Assembly: GCA_016208305.1 (NCBI GenBank)
Contig: JACQYI010000006.1
Coordinates: 558,001 to 622,000, forward strand
DNA length: 64,000 nucleotides
Direction of reading: 5' to 3'
Source: Oscillatoriophycideae cyanobacterium NC_groundwater_1537_Pr4_S-0.65um_50_18
Lineage (GTDB): Bacteria > Cyanobacteriota > Cyanobacteriia > Elainellales > Elainellaceae
Shown here piece after piece: positions 56,124 to 64,000 of this stretch. The position numbers and the translations under genes are program-made. Each line of letters begins with the position of its first letter. Position 1 is the stretch's first letter. A model generated the notes under the pieces. That model was given only the letters and a program-made list of their open reading frames with translations, was not told where the DNA came from and did not search any database.

Positions 56124-56987
56124 CTAGGACTCGCGTCCACCTCTACCCCGCTTTGATGTCCGGCGACGGCGGCGCACAATCATTGCGTTGCTCAGCTTCT
56201 TCTTCTTACGAGTCTTATAGCCCAATGCGGGTTTGCCCCAAGGCGTAACCGGCCCTGAACGACCAATAGGTGCCCGACCTTCCCCACCACCATGTGGGTG
56301 ATCTACCGGGTTCATGACGCTGCCCCGAACCTCAGGACGACGACCTTTCCAACGCTTGCGTCCAGCCTTGCCCAAGCTAGTATTGCGTACATCGCCATTG
56401 CCCACTTGACCGATCGTGGCGTAGCAATCTCGACGGATCAAACGCACTTCAGTTGAAGGCAACCGGAGGGTGACATAGTCCCCTTCTTTAGCAACGACTT
56501 GCGCAGAAGTACCAGCAGCTCGAACAATTTGCCCCCCTTTACCTGGTACTAGCTCAACGTTGTGAACCGCAGTACCCAAAGGCATGTTGCCTAGCGGCAG
56601 AGCATTACCCACTTCAAACGGAGCATTTGGGCCAGAAATTACCGTTGAGCCGACCTTGAGGTTAGCAGGATGGAGAATATAACGCTTTTCGCCATCTTGG
56701 TAGTGCAGTAAAGCAATACGAGCATTGCGGTTGGGATCATACTCAACCGAAAAAACCTTGGCAGGAATGTTGTGCTTGTTGCGATGAAAATCAACGATAC
56801 GGTAGAGACGTTTGTGCCCACCGCCCCGATGACGACAGGTAATTACGCCTCGGTTGTTGCGCCCTTTAGGACGGTGAACCGATTGTGTCAGAGACTTTTC
56901 CGGAATTGTCCGCGTGATCTCTGAAAAATCAGAAACAGCACGTTCGCGGGTGCCAGGCGTATAGGGTCGGTAATATCGAATGCCCAT
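56124..56987 (-). CDS. rplB: Ribosomal protein L2
   Basis: 287 aa. [19 protein letters not shown] in the N-terminal OB part and [19 protein letters not shown], which carries the conserved His near the peptidyl transferase centre. Confidence 0.97.
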   Translation of the reverse strand: MGIRYYRPYTPGTRERAVSDFSEITRTIPEKSLTQSVHRPKGRNNRGVITCRHRGGGHKRLYRIVDFHRNKHNIPAKVFSVEYDPNRNARIALLHYQDGEKRYILHPANLKVGSTVISGPNAPFEVGNALPLGNMPLGTAVHNVELVPGKGGQIVRAAGTSAQVVAKEGDYVTLRLPSTEVRLIRRDCYATIGQVGNGDVRNTSLGKAGRKRWKGRRPEVRGSVMNPVDHPHGGGEGRAPIGRSGPVTPWGKPALGYKTRKKKKLSNAMIVRRRRRTSKRGRGGRES

Positions 56988-57008
56988 GAATCAACCTCTT
57001 AAGAGACT

Positions 57009-57311
57009 CTAAACTTCGGGGAACAGGCTAATAGAATCCCCTGATGCAAGGGTCACAACAGCTCGTTTGTATTGGGCGCGATGTCCCGCAAAACGGCCGA
57101 CGCGACGCTCCTTTGCAGGTGGATTATAGGTATTGACGCTAACGACCTTGACGTCAAACAACTCTTCGATCGCCGCCTTAATCTGAGGCTTGGTGGCTTT
57201 GGTCGCCACTTCAAAAGAATACTTATTCTCTTCCAGCAACCGAGTCGCTTTCTCTGTGATTAGCGGACGACGGATTAAATCTGGAAGCGATCGCGAATCA
57301 ACTCTAGTCAT
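57009..57311 (-). CDS. rplW: Ribosomal protein L23
   Basis: 100 aa from the ATG at 57311, eight bases inside the end of rplD, so the two are coupled; the longer frame is an artefact of that overlap. [20 protein letters not shown] and [21 protein letters not shown] are typical. Docking site at the tunnel exit for trigger factor and SRP. Confidence 0.94.
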   Translation of the reverse strand: MTRVDSRSLPDLIRRPLITEKATRLLEENKYSFEVATKATKPQIKAAIEELFDVKVVSVNTYNPPAKERRVGRFAGHRAQYKRAVVTLASGDSISLFPEV

Positions 57312-57939
57312 CGCCGTAGACCTCCTGGATAGTTTCGATTGCTGACTGCGTTGCCACAATCCGATCAGCAGCCAGGATGTCAAAGATGTTGAGGTTGTTG
57401 GCAGCGATAAGTCTCAGATTGCCAACGTTGCGCGCAGACAAATAAACGTTGTCATTTCTTTGAGAGACAATCAGCAGAATCTTAGATTCCACTTCAATCC
57501 CCCATCGAGTCATAGCCTGTACTAGTTCCTTCGTCTTAGGACGAGGCAGGTTTTCGGCAAAATCCTGAACAATAACCATATCTTCCACACGGCTTTGCAG
57601 GGCGGTTCGTAGCGCCAGTCGCCGCTCTTTGCGATTCATCTTGACGGAGTAGTCTCTGGGTTTTGGCCCAAAGATAACGCCACCCCCCCGCCAAAGCGGA
57701 GAGCGATTGGAGCCTGCGCGAGCGCGGCCCGTTCCCTTTTGTCGCCAAGGCTTGCGTCCACCACCACGCACTTCAGAGCGCGTCTTGGTGCAGGCCGTGC
57801 CTTGACGCGCATTGTTCATTTGACGAACGAGCGCCCGATGAACAACGTGAGCCGCAGTTCCCTCTTTGGCAACTCTGAGGTCGAGAGAAGCTTGTCCTGC
57901 CTCTTCTCCTTGCCAATCCTTAATTACACAATCCACCAT
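57304..57939 (-). CDS. rplD: Ribosomal protein L4
   Basis: 211 aa from the ATG at 57939. The extended loop is [20 protein letters not shown] followed by [13 protein letters not shown]. Overlaps rplW by 8 nt. Confidence 0.95.
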   Translation of the reverse strand: MVDCVIKDWQGEEAGQASLDLRVAKEGTAAHVVHRALVRQMNNARQGTACTKTRSEVRGGGRKPWRQKGTGRARAGSNRSPLWRGGGVIFGPKPRDYSVKMNRKERRLALRTALQSRVEDMVIVQDFAENLPRPKTKELVQAMTRWGIEVESKILLIVSQRNDNVYLSARNVGNLRLIAANNLNIFDILAADRIVATQSAIETIQEVYGDD

Positions 57940-58016
57940 ATCTTTTCCTTTTCCACCAGCGGGCACTATTCGGAACCCAATGCTATAGCTTGAGATTTAC
58001 GATCGCGTTAGTTTCG

Positions 58017-58658
58017 TTACTGCGCTTGACCCACTATCTTGGCAGGAACAATATTAATCAGTGCGCCCGGCTTACCCGGTACAGCGCCTTTGATCAGCAG
58101 AAGATTGCGCTCGACATCGACTCTTACTACCGTCAGCTTCCGAATCGTCACACGACTATTACCCATGCGCCCCGCCATCCGCTTGCCCGGATAAACCCGT
58201 CCAGGAGTCGTTCCTGCACCTGTTGATCCAGGAGCGCGGTGATTTTTCGAGCCGTGTGCCATGGGGCCTCGTTTGAAGTTATGCCGCTTTTGGTAGCCGG
58301 CAAAACCTTTACCAATGCTGGTGCCAATTACATCTATAATTTGACCCGCTTCAAAGGCATCTGCCTTAATTTGCTGTCCTAGCTCGTAACCATCCGTCCC
58401 TTCTAGGCGATACTCGTGCAAATACCGCAATGGCGCAGCACCTGACTTTTGGAAGTGACCCAGCTCAGGCTTGGTTAGAGCCTTTTCTTTGACTTCGCCG
58501 TAGCCGACCTGAATTGCAGAATAGCCATCCGTTTCCGGAGTCTTAATCTGTGTAACGGTGCAGGGACCTGCCTGCACAACGGTGACGGGAATAGAAACCC
58601 CCGTTTCGTCAAACACTTGAGTCATCCCAAGTTTTGTGCCAAGAATACCAACAGACAC
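58017..58658 (-). CDS. rplC: Ribosomal protein L3
   Basis: 213 aa from a GTG at 58658 (reading [17 protein letters not shown] after the start), with GGGAG upstream; the open frame continues for 24 codons without similarity. [20 protein letters not shown] and [14 protein letters not shown] are L3 motifs. First gene of the supercluster here: rpsJ is not in front of it, as expected in cyanobacteria. Confidence 0.94.
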   Translation of the reverse strand: MSVGILGTKLGMTQVFDETGVSIPVTVVQAGPCTVTQIKTPETDGYSAIQVGYGEVKEKALTKPELGHFQKSGAAPLRYLHEYRLEGTDGYELGQQIKADAFEAGQIIDVIGTSIGKGFAGYQKRHNFKRGPMAHGSKNHRAPGSTGAGTTPGRVYPGKRMAGRMGNSRVTIRKLTVVRVDVERNLLLIKGAVPGKPGALINIVPAKIVGQAQ

Positions 58659-59302
58659 AGTAAGTCTCCCTTGCTTTACACATCGCATAGAAGCGAGACT
58701 AGAGAGAATTAGCTCACCAGTCTTTGCCACTCTGCTTTATTCGACAAAATGCACCGCCTCAACCTGCTTTTACACAGTAGAGGACAACACAATACTTCCA
58801 CACGCTTCAAGTCAGCTTAGAGAAATCGAAGGCTAGTTCGACTGTCTCTGTGCAAGTGTGCCGGGACTTGGATGGAACAACACACGTAGGTTCCTTTCCA
58901 GTATCCCCTGAGGCGATACCGCCTCAATCTATGTTTTGGCAACAGCTACCTATCATAAAGCAATAATTTAGGAATTGTCCAGAGCAAGTCTGAAATTTGT
59001 TCACTGTGATCAGAAAAGATCAGCAATCAGCAAAAAATCTGTTGATTAGAAATCTATACCTAGCTCAGGTACTTACCCGCTCAGATGCGTATATGCAAAA
59101 TGCTGCATAAGGCTGTAGCCATATAGAACCATAGCCACTTTACTTGGGAAATTATTGAGTCATCTAGCTTGATTGCCGATCGCACCTTCCCTATAATCAA
59201 GTTTTGATGGCGTGTTCTGTAATTCATGCACCCTCATAGTCTATGAGGTTATGGGTTATCACAAGCTGACTCTTGAAGTTGAATTTTGAGGACAAACCCG
59301 TT
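58659..59302. promoter_or_regulatory. Divergent control region of the ribosomal cluster and ndhN
   Basis: 644 bp with no convincing gene. It should hold the main promoter of the 17-kb ribosomal run (leftward) and that of ndhN (rightward). A small hairpin tgaggcg-atac-cgcctca lies at about 58909-58926, roughly 250 nt upstream of rplC, and may belong to the rplC leader. No riboswitch or known ribosomal-protein leader is recognised. Confidence 0.4.
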
Positions 59303-59779
59303 ATGGCATTGATTACCACCGGAAAGAAATTCATTCAAGACGTAGAAGCCTCTGGCGCAGTTGGGCTTTACGTGCCTCTAGAAGGTGGACATGAGGGACG
59401 CTATCAGCGCCGACTGAGGGCATCAGGATACGAAATGCTGCACATCACAGCCCGTGGTTTGGGAGATTTGTCTTCCTACCTTATGAATATTCACGGCATG
59501 CGTCCTCCCCATTTAGGAAAGAAGACCCTTGAGCGAGAGGGTGCAGTAGGCTATCGCTACTATGTCATGCCCCTTGCTGGCTATCAGCTAGAGCATTTGC
59601 CCGTTAAGTCTAAAGGACTTGTGATTTGGATGCTGGAAGGCAACGTGCTTTCTCAGCAAGAGCTAGAGTACTTAATTGCGCTACCTACTCTTGAGCCTCG
59701 GATCAAGGTGGTTGTGGAAATGGGGGGAGGACGAAGCTTTAGCTGGAAGCCTCTACAGAAGTTTTTGGCGGCGGCTTGA
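59303..59779 (+). CDS. ndhN: NAD(P)H-quinone oxidoreductase subunit N
   Basis: 158 aa from the ATG at 59303 (MALITTGKKFIQDVEASGAVG). NdhN is a peripheral subunit of the cyanobacterial NDH-1 complex that serves cyclic electron flow, respiration and CO2 uptake. GGHEGRYQRRLRASGYEML and PVKSKGLVIWMLEGNVLSQQE are typical. The longer frame adds ten residues with no support. Confidence 0.93.
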   Translation: MALITTGKKFIQDVEASGAVGLYVPLEGGHEGRYQRRLRASGYEMLHITARGLGDLSSYLMNIHGMRPPHLGKKTLEREGAVGYRYYVMPLAGYQLEHLPVKSKGLVIWMLEGNVLSQQELEYLIALPTLEPRIKVVVEMGGGRSFSWKPLQKFLAAA

Positions 59780-60054
59780 AGCAAGCTCGGTTTTGGGTAG
59801 CTATTATGCAGGTCTGATGCAAGGCCAAAATGCAAGCTCCTTAAGCTCTGATGGGAAGCGATCGCCCTGAGAGCAAGCTAGATGACGATATCTCAGCCTG
59901 AGATGATAGAAACCCTGTGGGGATTGAGGTAAATTCTACAGGGATCAATTGAGAGGGGCAATTTGCAATACATGCAAGTTCTTTGTCTCTACGGTAGACT
60001 GCAATGTATGCGAGTTTTCTCGTCAATTCAGACATAACCCTTTAGTATGTAAGG

Positions 60055-61209
60055 GTGATTGATTTGTACTACCCCTTACGATCGTTAAGGGAGGGCAATT
60101 GGTTCAAGCTGATCTGCGGAGCCAGTTTTCAACACCTCCCTGCCGTTAGAAGTCTTACTTTGGCGTATGCTTTGGCAGGCGCAGACTGTGTTGACATTGC
60201 GGCTGACCCAGCTGTAGCAGCGGCCGCTCAAGATGGACTCAGAGTGGCAAAAAGTCTTGCCCGCGAAGCGCAGCTACGGGGATATCGCAGTGAGAGTTTG
60301 CCCTGGCTGATGATTAGCCTCAATGATGGAGAAGACCCGCATTTTCGTAAGGCAGTCTTTGATCCAGCAACCTGCCCAGATACTTGCCCTCGTCCTTGTG
60401 AAACGATTTGTCCGGCGCGAGCGATCGTTTTTGAACCGCCTGCCGACTCTATAGAAGCTCGTCTAGGTAACGGTTTTTCAGGGGTTGTAGAGAGCCATTG
60501 CTACGGGTGCGGTCGCTGTTTGCCGATTTGCCCTGAGCAAAAGATTTCAACCTATGCCCATGCTTCTACGTCAGAGGCGATCGCCTCTCTGTTATTAACA
60601 GACGTCGATGCCGTAGAGATTCACACGCAGGTAGGGCGATTCAGCGACTTTAAGCGGCTGTGGGAATCGACGATCGCACCTGTTGCGTCACGGCTTAAGC
60701 TGATTGCGATTAGCTGTCCCGATGGAGAAGGGCTGATTGAGTATCTTTGGGCACTCTCCGACTTAATATCAAGTGACTTAATGTCAAATCAGGCGATCGC
60801 GTCGCTCTCTCGTCCTTTGATCTGGCAAACCGATGGTAGACCCATGAGTGGAGACATTGGCGATGGCGCGACTCGGTCAGCCGTAAAACTTGGGCAAAAG
60901 GTTTTGGCAGCCGGTCTACCAGGTTATGTGCAGCTTGCGGGTGGCACCAATAGCCACACAGTACCCAAGCTAGAGGCGATCGGCCTCCTCAAAGGGCAGC
61001 ATTTAGATCCGCTTTATGGCATCTCAGGGGTGGCGTTTGGCAGCTATGCCCGTGTGCTGCTGGCACCCGTTCTTAGCCAGTTAGAAGCGCAGTTTTCCCC
61101 AGCTCTGGAAGATACCCCAGAGTTGCTGTGGCAGGCCGTAGCTTTGGCTCATTCGCTGATTTCTCCTCTCAAAACACCTATGCAACTTAGACAAACGATC
61201 CCCAAATGA
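60055..61209 (+). CDS. ldpA: LdpA, iron-sulfur protein of circadian clock input
   Basis: 384 aa with a GTG start. Two 4Fe-4S cluster motifs are visible: CPDTCPRPCETICP near residue 107 and CYGCGRCLPICPEQ near 152. The N-terminal LREGNWFKLICGASFQHLPAV and the lack of other enzyme motifs fit LdpA, which in Synechococcus senses redox state and adjusts clock period to light. The region after the clusters (200-384) is globular. Downstream of ndhN on the same strand. Confidence 0.88.
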   Translation: MIDLYYPLRSLREGNWFKLICGASFQHLPAVRSLTLAYALAGADCVDIAADPAVAAAAQDGLRVAKSLAREAQLRGYRSESLPWLMISLNDGEDPHFRKAVFDPATCPDTCPRPCETICPARAIVFEPPADSIEARLGNGFSGVVESHCYGCGRCLPICPEQKISTYAHASTSEAIASLLLTDVDAVEIHTQVGRFSDFKRLWESTIAPVASRLKLIAISCPDGEGLIEYLWALSDLISSDLMSNQAIASLSRPLIWQTDGRPMSGDIGDGATRSAVKLGQKVLAAGLPGYVQLAGGTNSHTVPKLEAIGLLKGQHLDPLYGISGVAFGSYARVLLAPVLSQLEAQFSPALEDTPELLWQAVALAHSLISPLKTPMQLRQTIPK

Positions 61210-61351
61210 GCGCCTGCTTTTAAGACTCAGCCCCAAAGCCCCAGTCCTGAAATCATTCGCTCTAGGACTCAGCTGTCTCTTAAAGAGCCGTCTTAAAGCT
61301 GCTCATTGCCTCATCGATTCGCTTCTCGCACCCAGCCATTTTTGATCCTCC

Positions 61352-63250
61352 ATGACACTTAGTAGCCACTCTGATAATTTGTCCGCTAAGGTTGAATCTA
61401 CATTTCAAATCACGAATCAAATTACCGACGATCTCAGTCAGCTGCTCGAAATGCTGCCCCAAGAGATTCGTGAAACTCTGCAACAGCATCCTGAGCGCGA
61501 TCGCCTCGTTGAAGTTGTTCTCGATCTCGGTCGTCGTCCTGAAGCCCGCTTCCCTGGCACAGCCGAATACCTTTCTGAAAACCCGATTTCCCGTGCCGAT
61601 CTAGATTACTGCATTGAGCGGGTCGGCATGTTTAGCGGCGATAATCGAGCCGGAATTGAACGAACCCTGCACCGCATCAGCGCCATTCGCAACCGCACAG
61701 GAGATGTGATTGGCTTGACCTGTCGCGTGGGTCGCGCCATTTTTGGCACGATCGGCATGATTCGTGACTTGGTAGAGACAGGGAAATCTATTCTCATGCT
61801 GGGGCGTCCGGGGGTAGGGAAAACCACTGCGCTCAGAGAAATTGCCCGCGTGCTGGCAGATGATTTAAACAAGCGGGTAGTGATCATTGACTCCTCTAAT
61901 GAAATTGCTGGAGATGGTGACATTCCTCACCCAGCGATCGGTCGAGCCAGAAGGATGCAGGTTGCCCGCCCTGAGCTTCAGCATCAGGTGATGATTGAGG
62001 CTGTGGAAAACCATATGCCTGAAGTGATTGTGATTGACGAAATTGGTACAGAGCTAGAGGCTTTGGCGGCAAGAACGATCGCCGAGAGAGGCGTACAGCT
62101 CGTCGGCACAGCTCACGGCAACCGCATCGAAAACCTGATCAAAAACCCAACGCTTTCTGATTTGGTGGGGGGTATCCAGTCTGTGACGCTGGGTGACGAG
62201 GAAGCGCGTCGTCGGGGTAGCCAAAAGAGCGTACTGGAGAGAAAAGCTCCCCCTACCTTCGACATTGCTGTTGAAATGCTGGAACGGCAGCGTTGGGTTG
62301 TGCATGAACAGGTAGCAGAAACTGTAGACATCTTGCTGCGGGGACGACAACCCGTGCTGCAAGTGCGCACCGTTGATGAAAACGGCGCAGTCGTCACCAC
62401 TCAGGAGACTCCAGTTGCTCCGGCTGCCGCGGCCAAACCCTTTGGAGCTTCACCGTTGAGTGGCTATACACAAACTGCCAGAGGAGGATGGCGATCGTCT
62501 GGACAAGTCACTCCCATGTCTTCTTACAAGCGTGGTGATGTAGGACGCAGTGAGATGGGGCGCAGCGATTCTGCACGCAGCGACACGCGTGACCTGGCCT
62601 GGGCTGATTTGAGTAATGTCGCTCCCTTAGAGCCACTTTCAGAGCGACAGCAGTTTGATCAGCTCCTAAATGACTCCCTCAGCAACTCCTTCGCCCAGAT
62701 GGAGCCGATGGGGGCAGTGCCAACGCCAGGGCCGAATGGAGAAGATCTGCCGCTGCATGTCTATCCTTACGCCATCAGTCGGCACCAGCTTGAGGAAGTG
62801 ATTCGGACACTCAACCTACCGATCGTCTTGACCAAAGATATCGACAGTGCCGATGCCGTACTGGCTCTGCGATCGCACATCAAAAACCACTCTAAGCTGC
62901 GGCTGTTAGCCAAAAACCGCCAGCTTCCGGTTCATGTCGTCAAGTCGAACAGCTTGCCCCAAATCATTCGAGCCTTGCAGCGAATGTTGCATATCCAAGA
63001 AACAGAGGATGATGAATCGGCCAGCCTGAGCCTGTTTTATAACAGCGCTGATGAAGATGAAATTGAGGCTTTGGAAGAAGCTCGCCTAGCCGTAGAGCAG
63101 ATTGTGCTACCCAAAGGACAACCTGTAGAGCTTTTGCCGCGATCGGCCAAGGTGCGCAAAATGCAGCATGAGCTAGTGGAGCATTATCGGCTCAAATCCT
63201 CTAGCTTTGGTGAAGAACCCAATCGGCGGCTGCGGATTTATCCGGCATAG
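61352..63250 (+). CDS. Ycf45-like AAA-type ATPase with R3H domain
   Basis: 632 aa. Residues about 60-330 form an ATPase related to SpoIIIAA and Ycf45: Walker [17 protein letters not shown] near 151, [15 protein letters not shown], Walker [14 protein letters not shown] and [16 protein letters not shown] low-complexity Ser/Arg-rich linker (about 355-430, including [16 protein letters not shown]) leads to a C-terminal part ending in an R3H domain ([20 protein letters not shown]), which binds single-stranded nucleic acid. Found beside ndhN-ldpA in cyanobacteria as I recall; the biological role is unknown. Confidence 0.85.
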   Translation: MTLSSHSDNLSAKVESTFQITNQITDDLSQLLEMLPQEIRETLQQHPERDRLVEVVLDLGRRPEARFPGTAEYLSENPISRADLDYCIERVGMFSGDNRAGIERTLHRISAIRNRTGDVIGLTCRVGRAIFGTIGMIRDLVETGKSILMLGRPGVGKTTALREIARVLADDLNKRVVIIDSSNEIAGDGDIPHPAIGRARRMQVARPELQHQVMIEAVENHMPEVIVIDEIGTELEALAARTIAERGVQLVGTAHGNRIENLIKNPTLSDLVGGIQSVTLGDEEARRRGSQKSVLERKAPPTFDIAVEMLERQRWVVHEQVAETVDILLRGRQPVLQVRTVDENGAVVTTQETPVAPAAAAKPFGASPLSGYTQTARGGWRSSGQVTPMSSYKRGDVGRSEMGRSDSARSDTRDLAWADLSNVAPLEPLSERQQFDQLLNDSLSNSFAQMEPMGAVPTPGPNGEDLPLHVYPYAISRHQLEEVIRTLNLPIVLTKDIDSADAVLALRSHIKNHSKLRLLAKNRQLPVHVVKSNSLPQIIRALQRMLHIQETEDDESASLSLFYNSADEDEIEALEEARLAVEQIVLPKGQPVELLPRSAKVRKMQHELVEHYRLKSSSFGEEPNRRLRIYPA

Positions 63251-63270
63251 CGAACAGGCAAGGTTTCAAT

Positions 63271-63302
63271 AAAAAAGGGGCTGGATTCCAGCCCCCTTTT
63301 TT
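63271..63302 (+). terminator. Intrinsic terminator after the R3H ATPase gene
   Basis: ggggctgg-att-ccagcccc (63277-63284 with 63288-63295), one extra C, then six T residues; A residues precede the stem, so it can also stop glyA on the other strand. Confidence 0.85.
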
Positions 63303-63328
63303 ATTCACGAACGTCTTAGGGCAGCACT

Positions 63329-64000
63329 CTATACCAACGCAGGAACAGATGCCGTTAGGTGAGGATAAAGTGGGAAGCGATCGCACAAACCTGCCACGCG
63401 CTGACGGCAGGCTTGCGCCACAGCCTGATCTTCGGGGTTGAGCAGGCGATCGCTAATGATATTCGCAATCTCGACAAACTCTTCTGTGCCCATACCGCGC
63501 GTCGTCATGGCAGGAGAGCCAAGGCGTAAACCGCTAGTGACAAAGGGCGATTCTGGATCAAACGGCACGGTGTTCTTATTGGCCGTGATATTGACCCCGC
63601 TGACCAACTGATCGGCCTGCTTGCCCGTTAGCCCAATCGAGCGCAAATCCACCAGCATCAAGTGATTGTCTGTGCCGCCCGAAACAGTCTTCAAACCCCT
63701 AGCCTGAAGCTGAGCTGCCATTGCTTTAGCATTCTCAATCACATGTCCACAGTAGGTCTTAAAGCTAGGCTGAAGCGCTTCTCCAAACGCTACAGCTTTG
63801 CCTGCAATCACATGCTCTAGCGGGCCACCCTGACTTCCGGGGAAGACGGCTTTATCGAACTTCTTACCCAGTTCGGCATCGCCCGTGAGAATCAAGCCAC
63901 CGCGAGGCCCCCGTAGCGTTTTGTGAGTAGTCGTGGTGACCACATGACAGTGAGGAATCGGGTTGGGATGATGCCCCGAAGCAACCAACCCAGCGATGTG
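63329..64000 (-). CDS. glyA: Serine hydroxymethyltransferase, N-terminus outside window
   Basis: The C-terminal 223 residues are visible. The PLP-binding lysine is in [39 protein letters not shown] and [16 protein letters not shown] are diagnostic. It interconverts serine and glycine with tetrahydrofolate and works in the photorespiratory and one-carbon pathways. The frame continues off the right edge, so the internal ATG at 63988 is not the start. Confidence 0.95.
   Translation of the reverse strand, partial: HIAGLVASGHHPNPIPHCHVVTTTTHKTLRGPRGGLILTGDAELGKKFDKAVFPGSQGGPLEHVIAGKAVAFGEALQPSFKTYCGHVIENAKAMAAQLQARGLKTVSGGTDNHLMLVDLRSIGLTGKQADQLVSGVNITANKNTVPFDPESPFVTSGLRLGSPAMTTRGMGTEEFVEIANIISDRLLNPEDQAVAQACRQRVAGLCDRFPLYPHLTASVPALV

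Noticed and set aside
55736-56248. 170-codon plus-strand open frame.
   Set aside because: Antisense to rpsS and the end of rplB, which are certain genes.
58659-59302. Possible rpsJ or ribosomal-protein leader upstream of rplC.
   Set aside because: No S10-like frame is present, and rpsJ lies with the str-type genes in cyanobacteria. The one small hairpin found does not match a known leader.

Overview
The window comes from a cyanobacterial chromosome. The HIP1 octamer GCGATCGC and its core recur throughout, and the gene content fits: petL, ndhN, ldpA, a CruA-type lycopene cyclase, phylloquinone menE, a Tic22-family protein, DUF1818, DUF1824 and DUF3153 proteins, and a Ycf45-like R3H ATPase. 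Moderate GC, a TpsB/CHAT pair and many short tandem repeats suggest a filamentous, Leptolyngbya-like lineage, but that placement is only an impression.

Layout. 1-3188 (minus): a three-gene unit of a solute-binding protein (cut by the window edge), a membrane-anchored coiled-coil protein, and a lipoprotein that fuses a solute-binding domain to a von Willebrand A domain; no permease is visible. 3.3-11.2 kb: birA, a small conserved protein, menE, then a minus-strand run argB / TPR protein / pmbA / DUF3153, followed by aroK and the 30-aa petL. 11.9-19.4 kb: Tic22-like protein, prmC, cruA, a small unknown protein, dps, rpoZ, a secreted unknown, DUF1818 and tRNA-Pro(GGG). 19.4-25 kb: a SnoaL-like / DinB / AraC-regulator operon, a paralogue of the small protein at 4.6 kb, a MocR-type regulator, DUF1824, a Cys-rich small protein, two hairpins and a 180-bp MITE-like element. 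25-35.8 kb: RodZ-like protein, accD, a LuxR-type regulator, a TpsB outer-membrane transporter followed by a TPR-CHAT protein, a repetitive lipoprotein, a matrixin-type metalloprotease and secG. 35.9-40.9 kb: gpmI, an ABC-F ATPase and an SbcD/Mre11-type nuclease.

41.1-58.7 kb (minus) is the S10-spc-alpha ribosomal supercluster in cyanobacterial form: rplC-D-W-B, rpsS, rplV, rpsC, rplP, rpmC, rpsQ, rplN-X-E, rpsH, rplF-R, rpsE, rplO, secY, adk, infA, rpmJ, rpsM-K, rpoA, rplQ, truA, rplM, rpsI, rpmE, prfA. Divergent from its head run ndhN, ldpA and a Ycf45/R3H ATPase. The right edge cuts glyA.

Most of the window is housekeeping. The parts that repay attention are the left-edge solute-binding/vWA unit; the TpsB-CHAT pair without a visible TpsA substrate; a set of perfect hairpins, two of which share an identical 17-nt GC core but have different self-complementary arms (13925-13967 and 35843-35899, with a relative at 11072-11104); the MITE; and frequent 11-16-bp tandem duplications inside and between genes. 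Several starts are set downstream of the longest open frame where a Shine-Dalgarno site, overlap or family length supports it.
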